From Pseudomonas sp. ok272 (lineage in GTDB: Bacteria > Pseudomonadota > Gammaproteobacteria > Pseudomonadales > Pseudomonadaceae): a stretch of DNA of 64,000 bases. Of this stretch, positions 55,182-64,000 are shown piece after piece. Numbering within the stretch: position 1 is the stretch's first letter; each line of letters opens with the position of its first letter. Location: the NCBI RefSeq assembly GCF_900109995.1, contig NZ_FOCB01000002.1, positions 290,981 to 354,980 of the forward strand. The letters are read 5' to 3'. Position numbers and translations under genes: made by a program. The notes beneath the pieces are model-generated. The model was not told where the DNA came from. It saw only the letters and a program-made list of their open reading frames with translations, and ran no database searches.

Positions 55182-55287
55182 GCTCAGGCTGAGATCCAAT
55201 GGGCCCTACTCCGAAAGGGCTGAGGCCACAGGGTCTGACCTTGAATAAACGACATTCAGGAACACATCCCTCAAGGAGTACCGTTAC

Positions 55288-55965
55288 ATGAACTTCTCGC
55301 ACAAATGGATAACGGGTGCCGCATTGAGCAGCTTGTTATTGACCGGCTGCGTATCGAAAGTTACTGAAGCCGAGCAATACTCGGGCTATCTGTCCAACTA
55401 CAACAACTTGCAGGAAGTCAAAACGGCAAGCGGCGGCACAACAATGCGTTGGGTCAGTCCGTCGTGGAACTCGAATGCCTATGACACGGTAGTGTTCAAC
55501 AAGCTGGAGCTCTATCCCGCGCCCAAGCCCGATGAGCGGGTCAACCAGCAAACGCTGACCGCGATCCAGAACCACATGACCAGTGAGGTCAAAGGCACTC
55601 TGGGTCAGAAATACCGTGTGGTTTCCAACACCAGCGCCGCGCCGGTGGGTTCCAAAACCCTGCTGATGCGTGCGGCGATCACCGGGGTGAATGCCGAAAA
55701 CGAAGGGATGAAATGGTACGAAGTGGTGCCGATCGCCGCCGTGGTCGGAGCAACACAGGCCGCCACCGGCCACCGTGATCAGGACAGCACTTTGTTCATC
55801 GAGGCCGAGATTATCGATGCAAGAACCAACCAGACGGTCGCCAAGGTAGTACGCAAGGTATTTGGTACATCGCTGGAAAACGAAAGTCAGAAGATAACCG
55901 CCCAGGACTTCAAAGCGGCGATCGACAAGTTGAATGTCGATCTCTGGGCGTTCATTCGCAGTTAA
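55288..55965 (+). CDS. DUF3313 family lipoprotein
   Basis: 225 residues. The N-terminal MNFSHKWITGAALSSLLLTG plus Cys21 is a lipoprotein signal. GYLSNYNNL, the MRAAITGVNAENEG block and a central hydrophobic VPIAAVVGATQAATG match DUF3313, a family of envelope lipoproteins of unknown function. AAGGAG precedes the ATG. Confidence 0.82.
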   Translation: MNFSHKWITGAALSSLLLTGCVSKVTEAEQYSGYLSNYNNLQEVKTASGGTTMRWVSPSWNSNAYDTVVFNKLELYPAPKPDERVNQQTLTAIQNHMTSEVKGTLGQKYRVVSNTSAAPVGSKTLLMRAAITGVNAENEGMKWYEVVPIAAVVGATQAATGHRDQDSTLFIEAEIIDARTNQTVAKVVRKVFGTSLENESQKITAQDFKAAIDKLNVDLWAFIRS

Positions 55966-56027
55966 ACCTTGATTGAACTGCCAACAGACGCTGGTTCAAT
56001 ACACTACCAATAACGAGACGCACCGCA

Positions 56028-56486
56028 ATGAAAGTAATCCTGTCCTGGCTGTCAGTCATGTTGATGACGGTGCTGATAAGTGCCTGTTCCGCCGTCGGGT
56101 CAACCGATGGCGGCGCTGGTGAAATCGACATTCGCTCAGGGAAGATCGAGCAGATATCGCTGACACAGATGCAGACCAACCACGACAGTGGTGTCGGTGC
56201 CGTACTCGGTGGCCTTGGCGGTCTGGCGCTTGGTAGCTTGATCGGGGGTGGCACCGGGCGTGACGTCGCCATGGTTGCCGGCGCGCTCGCCGGTGCTGCT
56301 GGCGGTAACTACGCCGAGAAGAAAAAGTATGACCAACCGGTCGAGGCGCAACAGATCATCGTGCGGGTCAGCAGTGGCGTGCTCGTATCGGTGACCCAAC
56401 CGATCAATCCGTCCCTGGCTAAGGGCTCGAAGGTGTATATCCAAGGCTCCGGCAATGATGCCCGCGTTGTGCCGCAAGGCAGTTAA
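56028..56486 (+). CDS. Glycine-zipper (SlyB/Pcp-like) outer membrane lipoprotein
   Basis: 152 residues. Lipoprotein signal with LISAC (Cys20), then a glycine-zipper region (GVGAVLGGLGGLALGSLIGG and MVAGALAGAAGGNYAEKK) and a C-terminal SH3-like tail (VRVSSGVLVSVTQ, GSKVYIQGSG). This is the SlyB/PCP layout; SlyB-like proteins stabilise outer membrane proteins under stress. It lies 62 bp after the DUF3313 gene and could help the barrel proteins nearby. Confidence 0.85.
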   Translation: MKVILSWLSVMLMTVLISACSAVGSTDGGAGEIDIRSGKIEQISLTQMQTNHDSGVGAVLGGLGGLALGSLIGGGTGRDVAMVAGALAGAAGGNYAEKKKYDQPVEAQQIIVRVSSGVLVSVTQPINPSLAKGSKVYIQGSGNDARVVPQGS

Positions 56487-56510
56487 GGCTGACTGTAAAC
56501 GGAACTCGAC

Positions 56511-57323
56511 ATGAACAAGTACATTGAACGACTCGTGCTATCACCTTTGTTTTTAGGTATTTCCGTTTCCAGCCAGGCTGACGATCAGGCGGAACTGGCT
56601 AAGCAGTCATTAAATCCAGTCGCGGCACTGTACAGCTTACCCATTCAATACAACTGGAATCAGAAAATGGGTCCCTCCGGTAATGGAATCCAGAGCGTAA
56701 CCAATATCCAGCCGGTATTACCCTTCACCCTTAATGAAGATTGGAATCTGATTTCTCGCACGATCCTCCCGATCATTGATCAGCACGGGTTGGCACCAAG
56801 GGGTATCGCCGATAAAAGCGGAGTGGGTGACACCTCGCAAAGCTTCTTTTTCTCGCCCAAAAAGCCCACCGACGACGGCTGGATCTGGGGCGCAGGCCCC
56901 GCGTTGTTGTTACCGACCGGCAGTGATGAGCTTCTGAGTAGCGAACAATGGGGAATTGGACCGACAGCGGTGGCATTGAAACAAGCCAACGGTTGGACGA
57001 CCGGTATTCTGGCGAACCATATCTGGTCACTGGACAACGACCCAGCCGATGACAAGGAGAAGGTCAACCAGACGTATCTACAACCCTTCCTGGTTTATAC
57101 GACAACGTCCTACACCAGTTTTGGAATTAATACCGAATCCACTTACGACTGGGAAGCCAGGGAGTGGAATGTGCCGATCAACTTGTTCGTGACGCAATTG
57201 TTCAAAGTCGGCAAGCAGCCCATGAGCCTTCAGGTGGGACCGCGATATTGGGCGGACAGTCCTGAAGAGGGTGCACACGGCTGGGGGTTTCGAGTCGCGT
57301 ACACCCTACTTTTTCCTAAGTGA
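56511..57323 (+). CDS. Outer membrane beta-barrel transporter-like protein (MetA/neuromedin-U-like)
   Basis: 270 residues with a signal peptide ending SSQA. NPVAALYSLPIQYNWNQKMG, a GVGDTSQSFFFSPKK segment and a C-terminal amphipathic strand ending RVAYTLLFPK fit the family often named transporter or neuromedin U, thought to be a meta-pathway phenol or hydrophobic-compound barrel. It lies 24 bp after the glycine-zipper gene and is likely co-transcribed. Exact role unknown. Confidence 0.75.
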   Translation: MNKYIERLVLSPLFLGISVSSQADDQAELAKQSLNPVAALYSLPIQYNWNQKMGPSGNGIQSVTNIQPVLPFTLNEDWNLISRTILPIIDQHGLAPRGIADKSGVGDTSQSFFFSPKKPTDDGWIWGAGPALLLPTGSDELLSSEQWGIGPTAVALKQANGWTTGILANHIWSLDNDPADDKEKVNQTYLQPFLVYTTTSYTSFGINTESTYDWEAREWNVPINLFVTQLFKVGKQPMSLQVGPRYWADSPEEGAHGWGFRVAYTLLFPK

Positions 57324-57397
57324 AACTAGAATATCACCGGACCGGCAGTTGACTGTCCGACTCACTCATCCAATACGAAAAATGGAGTCTCAAGTTC

Positions 57398-58822
57398 ATG
57401 ATAACCACACTCCCGAGAACATTTGGCTGTGCGATGGTATTGCTCGCGTCCTTTGGATTTACGCACGCCCAGGCAGCGGACATCACTCCCGCCGAAACGA
57501 AAGCCATCGCCGAGGAAGGCTACGTCTACGGTCTGCCCATCGTGATGAACTACGCGACCATGTACGACTATGCCGTGGACAAAAGCTCCAGCCAGTACAA
57601 GGCGCCGTTCAACCACATTTACAACATGCACAAAGTCTTTAGCTACAAGGACACGGCCATTGTCTCGCCGAACAGCGACACGCCGTATTCCTTGATGTTT
57701 ATGGACCTGCGTAGCGAGCCGATCGTGCTATCGGTACCGACGGTGGAGAAACCGCGGTACTACTCGGTGCAGCTCATCGACAACAACACCAACAACTTCG
57801 GTTACATCGGCAGTCGTACCACCGGCAGCGAAGCCGGCGATTACCTGCTGGTCGGCCCAGACTGGAAGGGCGTGACCCCGCCAGGGATCAAGGAGGTGTT
57901 TCGTTCCAATACACAACTCCTCTTCGTGATCTTTCGCACCCAGCTCTTCAATCCGGCGGACATGCCAAACGTCGAAAAGATCCAGTCCGGTTATGCGACC
58001 CAGCCGCTATCGGCTTATCTCAAGCAGCCCGCGCCGCCTGACGCGCCGGCGATCAACTTTCCGAAGTTCGACAAGGCCATGGCGAAGAGCGACTTCTTCA
58101 AGTACCTGGGCTTTGCCTTGCAGTTTGCCCCGACCACACCGGATGAAGTGGCGATCCGCGCGAAGCTGGCCCGTATGGGCATTGGCGCCGGCAAGGACTT
58201 CAACTTCCAGGATCTGTCCGCCGAGCAAAAGGCCGCAGTGGTTGAGGGCATGCAGGCTGGGCATGCGAAGGTCCAGGACGCGGTCAATCATCTCGGGACG
58301 CAGGTCAATGGCTGGAACATTGTGAGTTCCGGCGGTGATGCTGCGTTCTACAAGGGTGATTGGCTAAAGCGTGCCGCGATCGCACAAGCGGGCATCTACG
58401 CCAACGACGCCGAAGAGGCCACGTATCCGATGGCCAAGGTCCTGTCCGATGGTACGCCGCTTGACGGCAGCAAGCACAACTACACCATCACCTTTCCTGC
58501 CGGACAGCTTCCGCCGGTCAATGCCTTCTGGTCGGTTACCATGTACGACGGCAAGTCGCAACTGCTGATTAAAAACCCGATCAATCGCTACCTCATCAAC
58601 TCGCCGATGCTACCCGACATGAAGAAGAACGCAGACGGCTCGCTGACGCTCTACGTCCAGAAGGACTCGCCCGGCGCGGACAAGGAAAGCAACTGGCTGC
58701 CCGCACCGAATGATCTGATCTACATGGTGATGCGCCTGTATTGGCCGAAGACGGAAAACCCTTCCGTCCTGCCGCCTGGCAAAGGCACGTGGAGTCCACC
58801 CGCGATCGTTAAAATCAATTGA
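57398..58822 (+). CDS. DUF1254/DUF1214 protein (second paralogue)
   Basis: 474 residues. It has an ordinary signal peptide (cleavage likely after THAQA) where the first paralogue has a lipobox, then the same DUF1254 and DUF1214 blocks (YGLPIVMNYATMYDY and PPVNAFWSVTMYDGKSQLLI). The two proteins are alike over most of their length, so they arose by duplication, with one kept at the membrane and the other soluble in the periplasm. GGAG precedes the ATG by ten bases. Confidence 0.88.
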   Translation: MITTLPRTFGCAMVLLASFGFTHAQAADITPAETKAIAEEGYVYGLPIVMNYATMYDYAVDKSSSQYKAPFNHIYNMHKVFSYKDTAIVSPNSDTPYSLMFMDLRSEPIVLSVPTVEKPRYYSVQLIDNNTNNFGYIGSRTTGSEAGDYLLVGPDWKGVTPPGIKEVFRSNTQLLFVIFRTQLFNPADMPNVEKIQSGYATQPLSAYLKQPAPPDAPAINFPKFDKAMAKSDFFKYLGFALQFAPTTPDEVAIRAKLARMGIGAGKDFNFQDLSAEQKAAVVEGMQAGHAKVQDAVNHLGTQVNGWNIVSSGGDAAFYKGDWLKRAAIAQAGIYANDAEEATYPMAKVLSDGTPLDGSKHNYTITFPAGQLPPVNAFWSVTMYDGKSQLLIKNPINRYLINSPMLPDMKKNADGSLTLYVQKDSPGADKESNWLPAPNDLIYMVMRLYWPKTENPSVLPPGKGTWSPPAIVKIN

Positions 58823-58877
58823 GCATCTGACGACCGGTTGCAGCGGACGGCCCAGGCGTGGCGCCGCTGAACCGGGG

Positions 58878-59033
58878 CGTCAGGGTTTCGCAGAGGCCCT
58901 GACGTACGCTTTGATTAGCCAAAGGCCGGCGGTGGCCGCAAACCGTAGATGTTGTTGTTTTGGCGTTATTTGCACGGCCCTGCGCATGCCGCGATTCAAC
59001 GCCATTGGATGGATCCCCCTCCTCAAGAGGGGG
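58878..59033. repeat. Two hairpins in the gap before the cupin gene
   Basis: CGTCAGGG and CCCTGACG (58878-58885, 58897-58904) form an 8-bp stem; CCCCCTC and GAGGGGG (59015-59021, 59027-59033) form a 7-bp stem with a 5-base loop. Neither is followed by a U-tract. They lie in the 290-bp gene-free gap and may separate the DUF1254 transcript from the cupin-sulfatase genes. Confidence 0.5.
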
Positions 59034-59112
59034 GCGGTGTGAGCACGGTCTGTTCACGATGCTCTTGACGCACCGTGTATATCCTTTCACCGTCCAACAG
59101 AGAACAACAAGC

Positions 59113-59589
59113 ATGTTTTATGAAAACATCGACACCTCCTCCATCAACGACGAGGACCTGCCGTGGGTTCCGTTCGCACCTTACAGCGATGAAATTTTCA
59201 TCAAATACATCAAATGCGACCCGGTTCGCGGGGAAACCATCACCCTGCTCAAGGCCCCGGCCGGGTCTTCTCTGCCCAAGCACCATCACTCCGGCACGGT
59301 CATCGTTTACACCATCAAGGGTGGCTGGAAATACCTGGAGCACGACTGGATCTCAAAACCGGGCGGCGTGGTGTTCGAAACCGCAGGTTCCAGCCATACG
59401 CCGATCGTGCTGAGTGAATATGGCGATGAACTGATCACCTTGAATATCACCCAGGGCGACCTGCTGTATTACGACGATAACAACAACGTCGTGGCCATCG
59501 AGAATTGGAAATCCAGCGTGGATCGTTACCTGGCGTTCTGCCAAGCCAATGATATCGAGCCCAAAGACATCACCAGCTTTGCGGTCTGA
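59113..59589 (+). CDS. Cupin protein of the 2,4'-dihydroxyacetophenone dioxygenase type
   Basis: 158 residues starting MFYENIDTSSINDEDLPWVP. The cupin metal site is seen in PKHHHSGTVIVYTIKGGW with a second motif near SSHTPIVL. The arrangement resembles 2,4'-dihydroxyacetophenone dioxygenase, a ring-side-chain cleaving enzyme, and related aryl cupins. It lies 79 bp before the sulfatase and could act on the desulfated aromatic product. The substrate is unproven. In-frame codons upstream of 59113 are not family-like. Confidence 0.78.
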   Translation: MFYENIDTSSINDEDLPWVPFAPYSDEIFIKYIKCDPVRGETITLLKAPAGSSLPKHHHSGTVIVYTIKGGWKYLEHDWISKPGGVVFETAGSSHTPIVLSEYGDELITLNITQGDLLYYDDNNNVVAIENWKSSVDRYLAFCQANDIEPKDITSFAV

Positions 59590-59668
59590 CCCGCGCTCCA
59601 ATCTCTCGGCCGTCCGGTGTTCGACCGGGCGGCTGCGCCGTTGCAATGAATAAAAAACGGAGACACCC

Positions 59669-62032
59669 ATGTCCCAGAAGCTGCAACCCGCCGGACGTTT
59701 CACCCTGAAACTCTGCGCACTGTTGGCCAGCTCGGTCGCATCCGCACAAGACTCGCTGCCCTTCCCGCCGACGCCTTCGGCCAGTGACGCCAAACCGACG
59801 CTGCAAGAATCGAAACACCAGAAACGTCAGCAGCAATCTCATCTTCCTGCCGAGGCCCCCAATATTCTGGTGATCATGCTCGATGACGCCGGCTTCGCGC
59901 AGTCAGATACCGTCGGCGGCGCAGTCCATACGCCGACCCTGAGTCGAGTCGCCGACAGCGGTGTGCGCTACAACGCTTTTCATACCGCTGCCATCAGCTC
60001 TGCTACTCGCGCCGCATTGCTCACCGGACGCAACCATCACCGAGTTGGCAACGGCGTCATCGCAGAGCTGGCCACCGATTGGGAAGGCTACACCGGCAAG
60101 ATCCCCAAAAGCTCGGCGACCATGGCCGAGGTGCTCAAGCAATATGGCTACAGCACCGCCGCGTTCGGCAAATGGCATAACACCCCCCCTCTGGACACCA
60201 CGGCGGCCGGTCCTTTCGATACATGGCCGACGGCCTACGGTTTTGAATATTTCTACGGTTTCCTGGCCGGCGAAACCTCCCAGTACGAACCGCGTCTGTA
60301 CCGCAACACAACGCCAATCGAACCGGCGCGAGATCCGAAATATCACCTCAGCGAAGATCTCGCCAATCAGGCCGTAAACTGGCTGCAAGACCATCAGACC
60401 TACGCGCCGGCAAAACCATTTTTCATGTATTGGACACCGGGTGCCGTGCATGGCCCGCACCAAGTGAATGCGCAATGGGCCGATAAATACAAAGGCAAGT
60501 TCGACGGTGGTTGGGACGCCTATCGTGAGCAGACGTTTGCTCGCCAGAAAGCGCTGGGCTTTATCCCGCATGACGCCGTCCTCACGCCGCGCCCGGCGGA
60601 ACTCCCAGCCTGGGACAGCTTGTCTTCCGAACAGAAACAGTATCAGGCACGGTTGATGGAGGTGTATGCCGGCTTCCTGGAACATGCCGACACGCAGGCC
60701 GGCAAGATCCTCGACGAACTGGAGCGTGAAGGTAAGCGCGACAACACGCTGATCTTTTATGTCTTCAGCGACAACGGCGCTTCTTCCGAGGGGATGGAAG
60801 GCACGATTAATGAGTTGCTGGCCCAAAACGGGATTCCAGTTCCCAAAGAGCAGCAGTTGAAAGTCCTCGACGAGATGTATGGCGGCTTGTCCGCGCTCGG
60901 CGGTCCTAAACTTGAAAGCATGTACAACGCCGCGTGGGCCTGGGCAGGTTCAGGGCCATTCGTAGGCACTAAACTGGTCGCCGGCTACTTCGGCGGGACG
61001 CGCACGCCGCTGGCCGTTTCCTGGCCGAAACAGATCAAGGCCGACGCCAGAGTTCGCGCACAATTCCACCATGTCAACGACATTGCCCCGACGGTCTACG
61101 ACGTGCTGTCGATCACGCCACCCATAGAGGTCAACGGTATCGCTCAGGACCCAATGGATGGCGTCAGCCTGCGCTACACCTTCAACGACGCTCAGGTGAA
61201 GTCGAAAAAACCGGCGCAATACTTCGAAGTCTTCGGCAGTCGCGGCGTCTACAAGGATGGCTGGATGGCCTCGGTTTTTGGCCCGCGCAAACCCTGGGTG
61301 CAAGGCTTCGCGCAGTTCATGGGCTGGAATCCGGTGAACGATCAATGGTCGCTCTACAACCTGCAAGACGACTACTCCCAGGCCAAGGATGTCGCCGCGA
61401 GCAACCCGCAAAAGCTTGCAGAGCTGAAGGCCGAGTTTGACGTGCAGGCCAAGGCTAACCATGTCTATCCGATTGGCGCCGGTCTCTACCCCTTCCTCGA
61501 TCCGACTGCACGAATCTCCAGCAGCCAACGCGAATGGCATTTCAGTGATCGTGTCCAGCGCTTTCCGGAGTTTGCGGCCCCGAACCTGCGCAATCAGAAC
61601 AGCAAAGTTGTCGTCGACGCCGACGTTCCGGCTAACGCCACCGGCGTGTTGTATGCCTTGGGCGGTATCGGTGGCGGGGTCAGCCTGTACATGGATGACG
61701 GTTTCCTGAACTACGAGTACAACGCGCTGGCTATCTCTCGAGTCAAACTGCGTTCGGCCAAACGAGTACCCGCAGGCAAAGTCAGTATCGAAGTGCTGAC
61801 GACCCTGTCGTCAGCCAAGCCCGGAGCGCCGGCCAATCTGAGCCTGCGACTTGACGGACAGGAAGCCGCCAAAGGGGTGACACCGTTCACTCCGGCACTG
61901 ACGTTCACCGCCAGCGAAACCTTCGACGTCGCTCAAGACCTCGGTTCCCCCGTCACCCTGGACTATTTCGAGCGTGCGCCCTTCGCACTCAATGGCAAGG
62001 TCAAGGATGTACACGTGACGTATTTGCCTTGA
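59669..62032 (+). CDS. atsA: Exported Ser-type arylsulfatase
   Basis: 787 residues with a signal peptide (cleavage likely after VASA). Metal ligands are in NILVIMLDDAGF and FSDNGASSEG. The modification site reads Ser110-Ser-Ala-Thr-Arg followed by AALLTGRNHH, so the formylglycine precursor is Ser110 and the motif is S-x-A-x-R rather than C-x-P-x-R. Sulfatases of this type, as AtsA of Klebsiella, need an AtsB-type radical-SAM maturase, which is the next gene. Length and the C-terminal extension fit the large periplasmic arylsulfatases. GGAG precedes the ATG. Confidence 0.9.
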   Translation: MSQKLQPAGRFTLKLCALLASSVASAQDSLPFPPTPSASDAKPTLQESKHQKRQQQSHLPAEAPNILVIMLDDAGFAQSDTVGGAVHTPTLSRVADSGVRYNAFHTAAISSATRAALLTGRNHHRVGNGVIAELATDWEGYTGKIPKSSATMAEVLKQYGYSTAAFGKWHNTPPLDTTAAGPFDTWPTAYGFEYFYGFLAGETSQYEPRLYRNTTPIEPARDPKYHLSEDLANQAVNWLQDHQTYAPAKPFFMYWTPGAVHGPHQVNAQWADKYKGKFDGGWDAYREQTFARQKALGFIPHDAVLTPRPAELPAWDSLSSEQKQYQARLMEVYAGFLEHADTQAGKILDELEREGKRDNTLIFYVFSDNGASSEGMEGTINELLAQNGIPVPKEQQLKVLDEMYGGLSALGGPKLESMYNAAWAWAGSGPFVGTKLVAGYFGGTRTPLAVSWPKQIKADARVRAQFHHVNDIAPTVYDVLSITPPIEVNGIAQDPMDGVSLRYTFNDAQVKSKKPAQYFEVFGSRGVYKDGWMASVFGPRKPWVQGFAQFMGWNPVNDQWSLYNLQDDYSQAKDVAASNPQKLAELKAEFDVQAKANHVYPIGAGLYPFLDPTARISSSQREWHFSDRVQRFPEFAAPNLRNQNSKVVVDADVPANATGVLYALGGIGGGVSLYMDDGFLNYEYNALAISRVKLRSAKRVPAGKVSIEVLTTLSSAKPGAPANLSLRLDGQEAAKGVTPFTPALTFTASETFDVAQDLGSPVTLDYFERAPFALNGKVKDVHVTYLP

Positions 62033-62090
62033 CCCTCAATGCCGCCCAGATAACCGGGCGGCAGTCTGACGACTCCCGGACCCTGCCCCC

Positions 62091-63359
62091 ATGCCTACCC
62101 ACGAAACCCCGCCCCAGGGCTTGCATCTGATGGCCAAACCCGTCGGGCCGATCTGCAACCTCGATTGCAGTTACTGTTTCTATCTCGAAAAAGAACAGCT
62201 TTACCCTCCTCGGCAACGCTTCAGCATGACCGACGAGGTGCTGCGTCTGTATGTGCAGCGCTACATCGAGGCCCAGCCCACGCCTGAGGTCGAATTTACC
62301 TGGCAAGGCGGCGAACCGACGTTGCTGGGGTTGGATTTTTTCCAACGCGCGGTCCTGTATCAACGCCAGTTCGCGGGGAACAAAGTCATTCGCAACACGT
62401 TGCAGACCAATGGCACGTTACTCAGTGACGACTGGTGCGCATTCCTCGCCCGTGAACGCTTCATGGTGGGGATCAGCCTCGATGGCCCGCGATTCGTCCA
62501 CGACCTCTATCGCCCCGACAAGCGCGGACACTCCAGTTTCGATGACGTGATACACGGTCTCGAACTGCTCAAGCAGCATGGCGTCGACTTCAATGTGTTG
62601 GTTACGGTGGCGCGCGATGTCGCCAGATTCCCCTTGGAAATCTATCGATTCCTCAAGTCTGAGGGCGTTCGTCATATTCAGTTCAACCCCGTGGTGGAAC
62701 GTGTGCCAAGCGCCTCACAGGTCAGTCTGGGTCTGCATTTCGCTATCCCGCCGGAATTGCGCCTGCACGTGGTGCCGGAGCCCGCGATGGTGACGGAACA
62801 AACGGTTGCCCCTGAGGCCTATGGCGATTTTCTCATCACGATTTTCGACGAGTGGGTGCGCCAGGATGTCGGGGAGATTCATGTCATGAACTTCGAATGG
62901 GCACTGGCCTCATGGTGCCAGCTGCCGGCCTCGGTGTGCCTGTTCAGCCCGCGCTGCGGCAAAGCGGCGATCGTGGAGCACGACGGCAACGTCTACTCCT
63001 GCGATCACTACATGTATCCCGAGTATTTGCTGGGCAACTTGAAGACCGATGATCCTGCCGTGCTACTCGCCTCTGCTGCGCAACAAGCCTTTGGCGCCGC
63101 CAAGGAAGAGACACTGCCGACGTATTGCCAGCAGTGCGATTACCGCTTCGCCTGCCATGGCGAATGCCCGAAAAACCGCTTCATGAACGCGCCCAACGGC
63201 GAGCCGGGTCTGAATTACCTGTGTCCGAGCTACAAGAAATACTTTCGTCACCTGACGCCCTACATGAACGCCATGGCCCAACTGGTCAGCCACAAGCAAC
63301 CCGTGGCGTTGATCATGCAGGCCTTCGCCGGCCCGCTGATCGTGCCACTGGATAAATAG
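62091..63359 (+). CDS. atsB: Anaerobic-type sulfatase maturase (radical SAM, AtsB-like)
   Basis: 422 residues. The radical-SAM cluster motif is Cys22-x3-Cys26-x2-Cys29 (GPICNLDCSYCFYLEK), then FTWQGGEPTLLG and a C-terminal SPASM region rich in Cys (LFSPRCGKAAIVEHDGNVYS, CQQCDYRFACHGECPK). This is anSME, which turns Cys or Ser of sulfatases into formylglycine in the cytoplasm before export. It lies 58 bp after the Ser-type sulfatase, its evident substrate. The ATG has no clear Shine-Dalgarno site, so translation may depend on the upstream gene. Confidence 0.92.
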   Translation: MPTHETPPQGLHLMAKPVGPICNLDCSYCFYLEKEQLYPPRQRFSMTDEVLRLYVQRYIEAQPTPEVEFTWQGGEPTLLGLDFFQRAVLYQRQFAGNKVIRNTLQTNGTLLSDDWCAFLARERFMVGISLDGPRFVHDLYRPDKRGHSSFDDVIHGLELLKQHGVDFNVLVTVARDVARFPLEIYRFLKSEGVRHIQFNPVVERVPSASQVSLGLHFAIPPELRLHVVPEPAMVTEQTVAPEAYGDFLITIFDEWVRQDVGEIHVMNFEWALASWCQLPASVCLFSPRCGKAAIVEHDGNVYSCDHYMYPEYLLGNLKTDDPAVLLASAAQQAFGAAKEETLPTYCQQCDYRFACHGECPKNRFMNAPNGEPGLNYLCPSYKKYFRHLTPYMNAMAQLVSHKQPVALIMQAFAGPLIVPLDK

Positions 63360-63363
63360 CCTT

Positions 63364-64000
63364 TTAGCTCTGAAAGCTGAAGTCGCGAAACTGTTCGCGA
63401 AGCTTCATCTTTTGCAATTTGCCGGTGGCGGTATGCGGCAGCGCTTCGACGAACGCCACATCGTCCGGCAGCCACCACTTCGCCACGCGGCTTTGCAGTA
63501 CCTTCAGCAGATCGTCTTTGCTCGCGGTTTTACCTGGTTTGAGCACCACCACCAACAACGGCCGTTCCTGCCATTTGGGATGAGGGATGCCAATCACCAC
63601 TGCTTCGGCGACGGCCGGATGACTGACGGCAGCGTTTTCCAGATCAATCGAGGAAATCCACTCGCCACCCGACTTGATAACGTCCTTGGCGCGGTCGGTG
63701 ATCTGCATGTAGCCGTCAGTGTCGATCGTTGCGATGTCACCGGTATCGAGCCAGCCTTCGCTATCAAGAATCTGCCCTCCCTCGCCACCGTAATACTGGC
63801 TGGCGATCCACGGTCCCTTGACCAGTAGAAGACCGCCAGCCTTGCCATCTCGCGGTAGTTCAGCGCCTTGCTCATCGACAATCTTCATTGACACCCCAAA
63901 CAACGCCCGCCCTTGTTTGGCCTGCAAGTCGAGCACTGCTTCCAGCGAAGCATCACGGTGTTTGGGCAACGGATTGCAGATGGTGCCCAGCGGGGACATC
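63364..64000 (-). CDS. Acyl-CoA synthetase, C-terminal part (cut by window end)
   Basis: 212 residues are visible, beginning inside the E-MSPLG motif of the AMP-binding core. GWLDTGDIATIDTDGYMQIT, DRAKDVIKSGGEWISSIDLE and the C-terminal PHTATGKLQKMKLR (catalytic Lys region) identify a fatty acid or short-chain acyl-CoA ligase. The rest lies past position 64000. Its stop is 4 bp from the convergent maturase stop. Confidence 0.88.
   Translation of the reverse strand, partial: MSPLGTICNPLPKHRDASLEAVLDLQAKQGRALFGVSMKIVDEQGAELPRDGKAGGLLLVKGPWIASQYYGGEGGQILDSEGWLDTGDIATIDTDGYMQITDRAKDVIKSGGEWISSIDLENAAVSHPAVAEAVVIGIPHPKWQERPLLVVVLKPGKTASKDDLLKVLQSRVAKWWLPDDVAFVEALPHTATGKLQKMKLREQFRDFSFQS

Overview
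The window looks like chromosomal DNA of a fluorescent Pseudomonas (P. fluorescens group). Most genes have high-GC codon use, several gaps carry copies of the fluorescent-pseudomonad REP sequence (core GCGAGCAGGCTCGCTCCCAC), and many genes are of kinds usual in the genus (TlpQ/McpU-like chemoreceptor, PtrR/Sad pair, DUF2986, FadL, DUF1254). No rRNA, tRNA, CRISPR array or intact mobile element was seen.

Layout. (1) 0.2-7.2 kb: a 2331-residue leftward protein with a dermonecrotic-toxin-like N-terminus, three leucine-rich-repeat modules and a C-terminal NEL-type E3 ubiquitin ligase domain with a C-x-D motif. (2) 7.5-10.5 kb: small single genes (VOC protein, Cys-rich membrane protein, ASCH protein, lipoprotein). 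(3) 10.5-19.1 kb: a tightly coupled nine-gene leftward lipid operon: KAS III, SDR reductase, metallo-beta-lactamase-fold hydrolase, F390/PaaK-like adenylating enzyme, PAP2 phosphatase, fatty-acid hydroxylase, two desaturases and a membrane hydrolase. (4) 19.3-30.3 kb: a leftward catabolic operon (GMC oxidoreductase, enolase-superfamily enzyme, aldehyde dehydrogenase, peptide-type ABC transporter, GlcG/HbpS protein) with a divergent GcvA-like LysR regulator. (5) 30.4-34.3 kb: fimbrial-like protein, PtrR-like regulator divergent from Sad, AlaX-like editing protein, DUF2986 protein. (6) 34.3-38.9 kb: an accessory patch of very small genes, a CatB-type acetyltransferase and decayed phage-like fragments.

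(7) 38.9-50 kb: the region that most deserves study. A PAS protein and a sigma-54 enhancer-binding protein precede a near-perfect -24/-12 promoter and an operon for a dimethylamine-monooxygenase-like system (DmmA-family protein, PDR/VanB reductase, DUF3445 haem N-demethylase family), an APC permease and a PatD-like gamma-aminobutyraldehyde dehydrogenase. A chemoreceptor follows. I infer inducible import and oxidative opening or dealkylation of a secondary amine that yields 4-aminobutanal (or 1-pyrroline), then GABA, which could feed the Sad-type succinate semialdehyde dehydrogenase made 10 kb upstream.

(8) 51-63.4 kb: an AraC regulator, then a rightward envelope cluster (FadL porin, two DUF1254/DUF1214 proteins, DUF3313 and glycine-zipper lipoproteins, a beta-barrel protein), a cupin, and a Ser-type arylsulfatase followed by its radical-SAM maturase. 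The window ends inside a leftward acyl-CoA synthetase gene.
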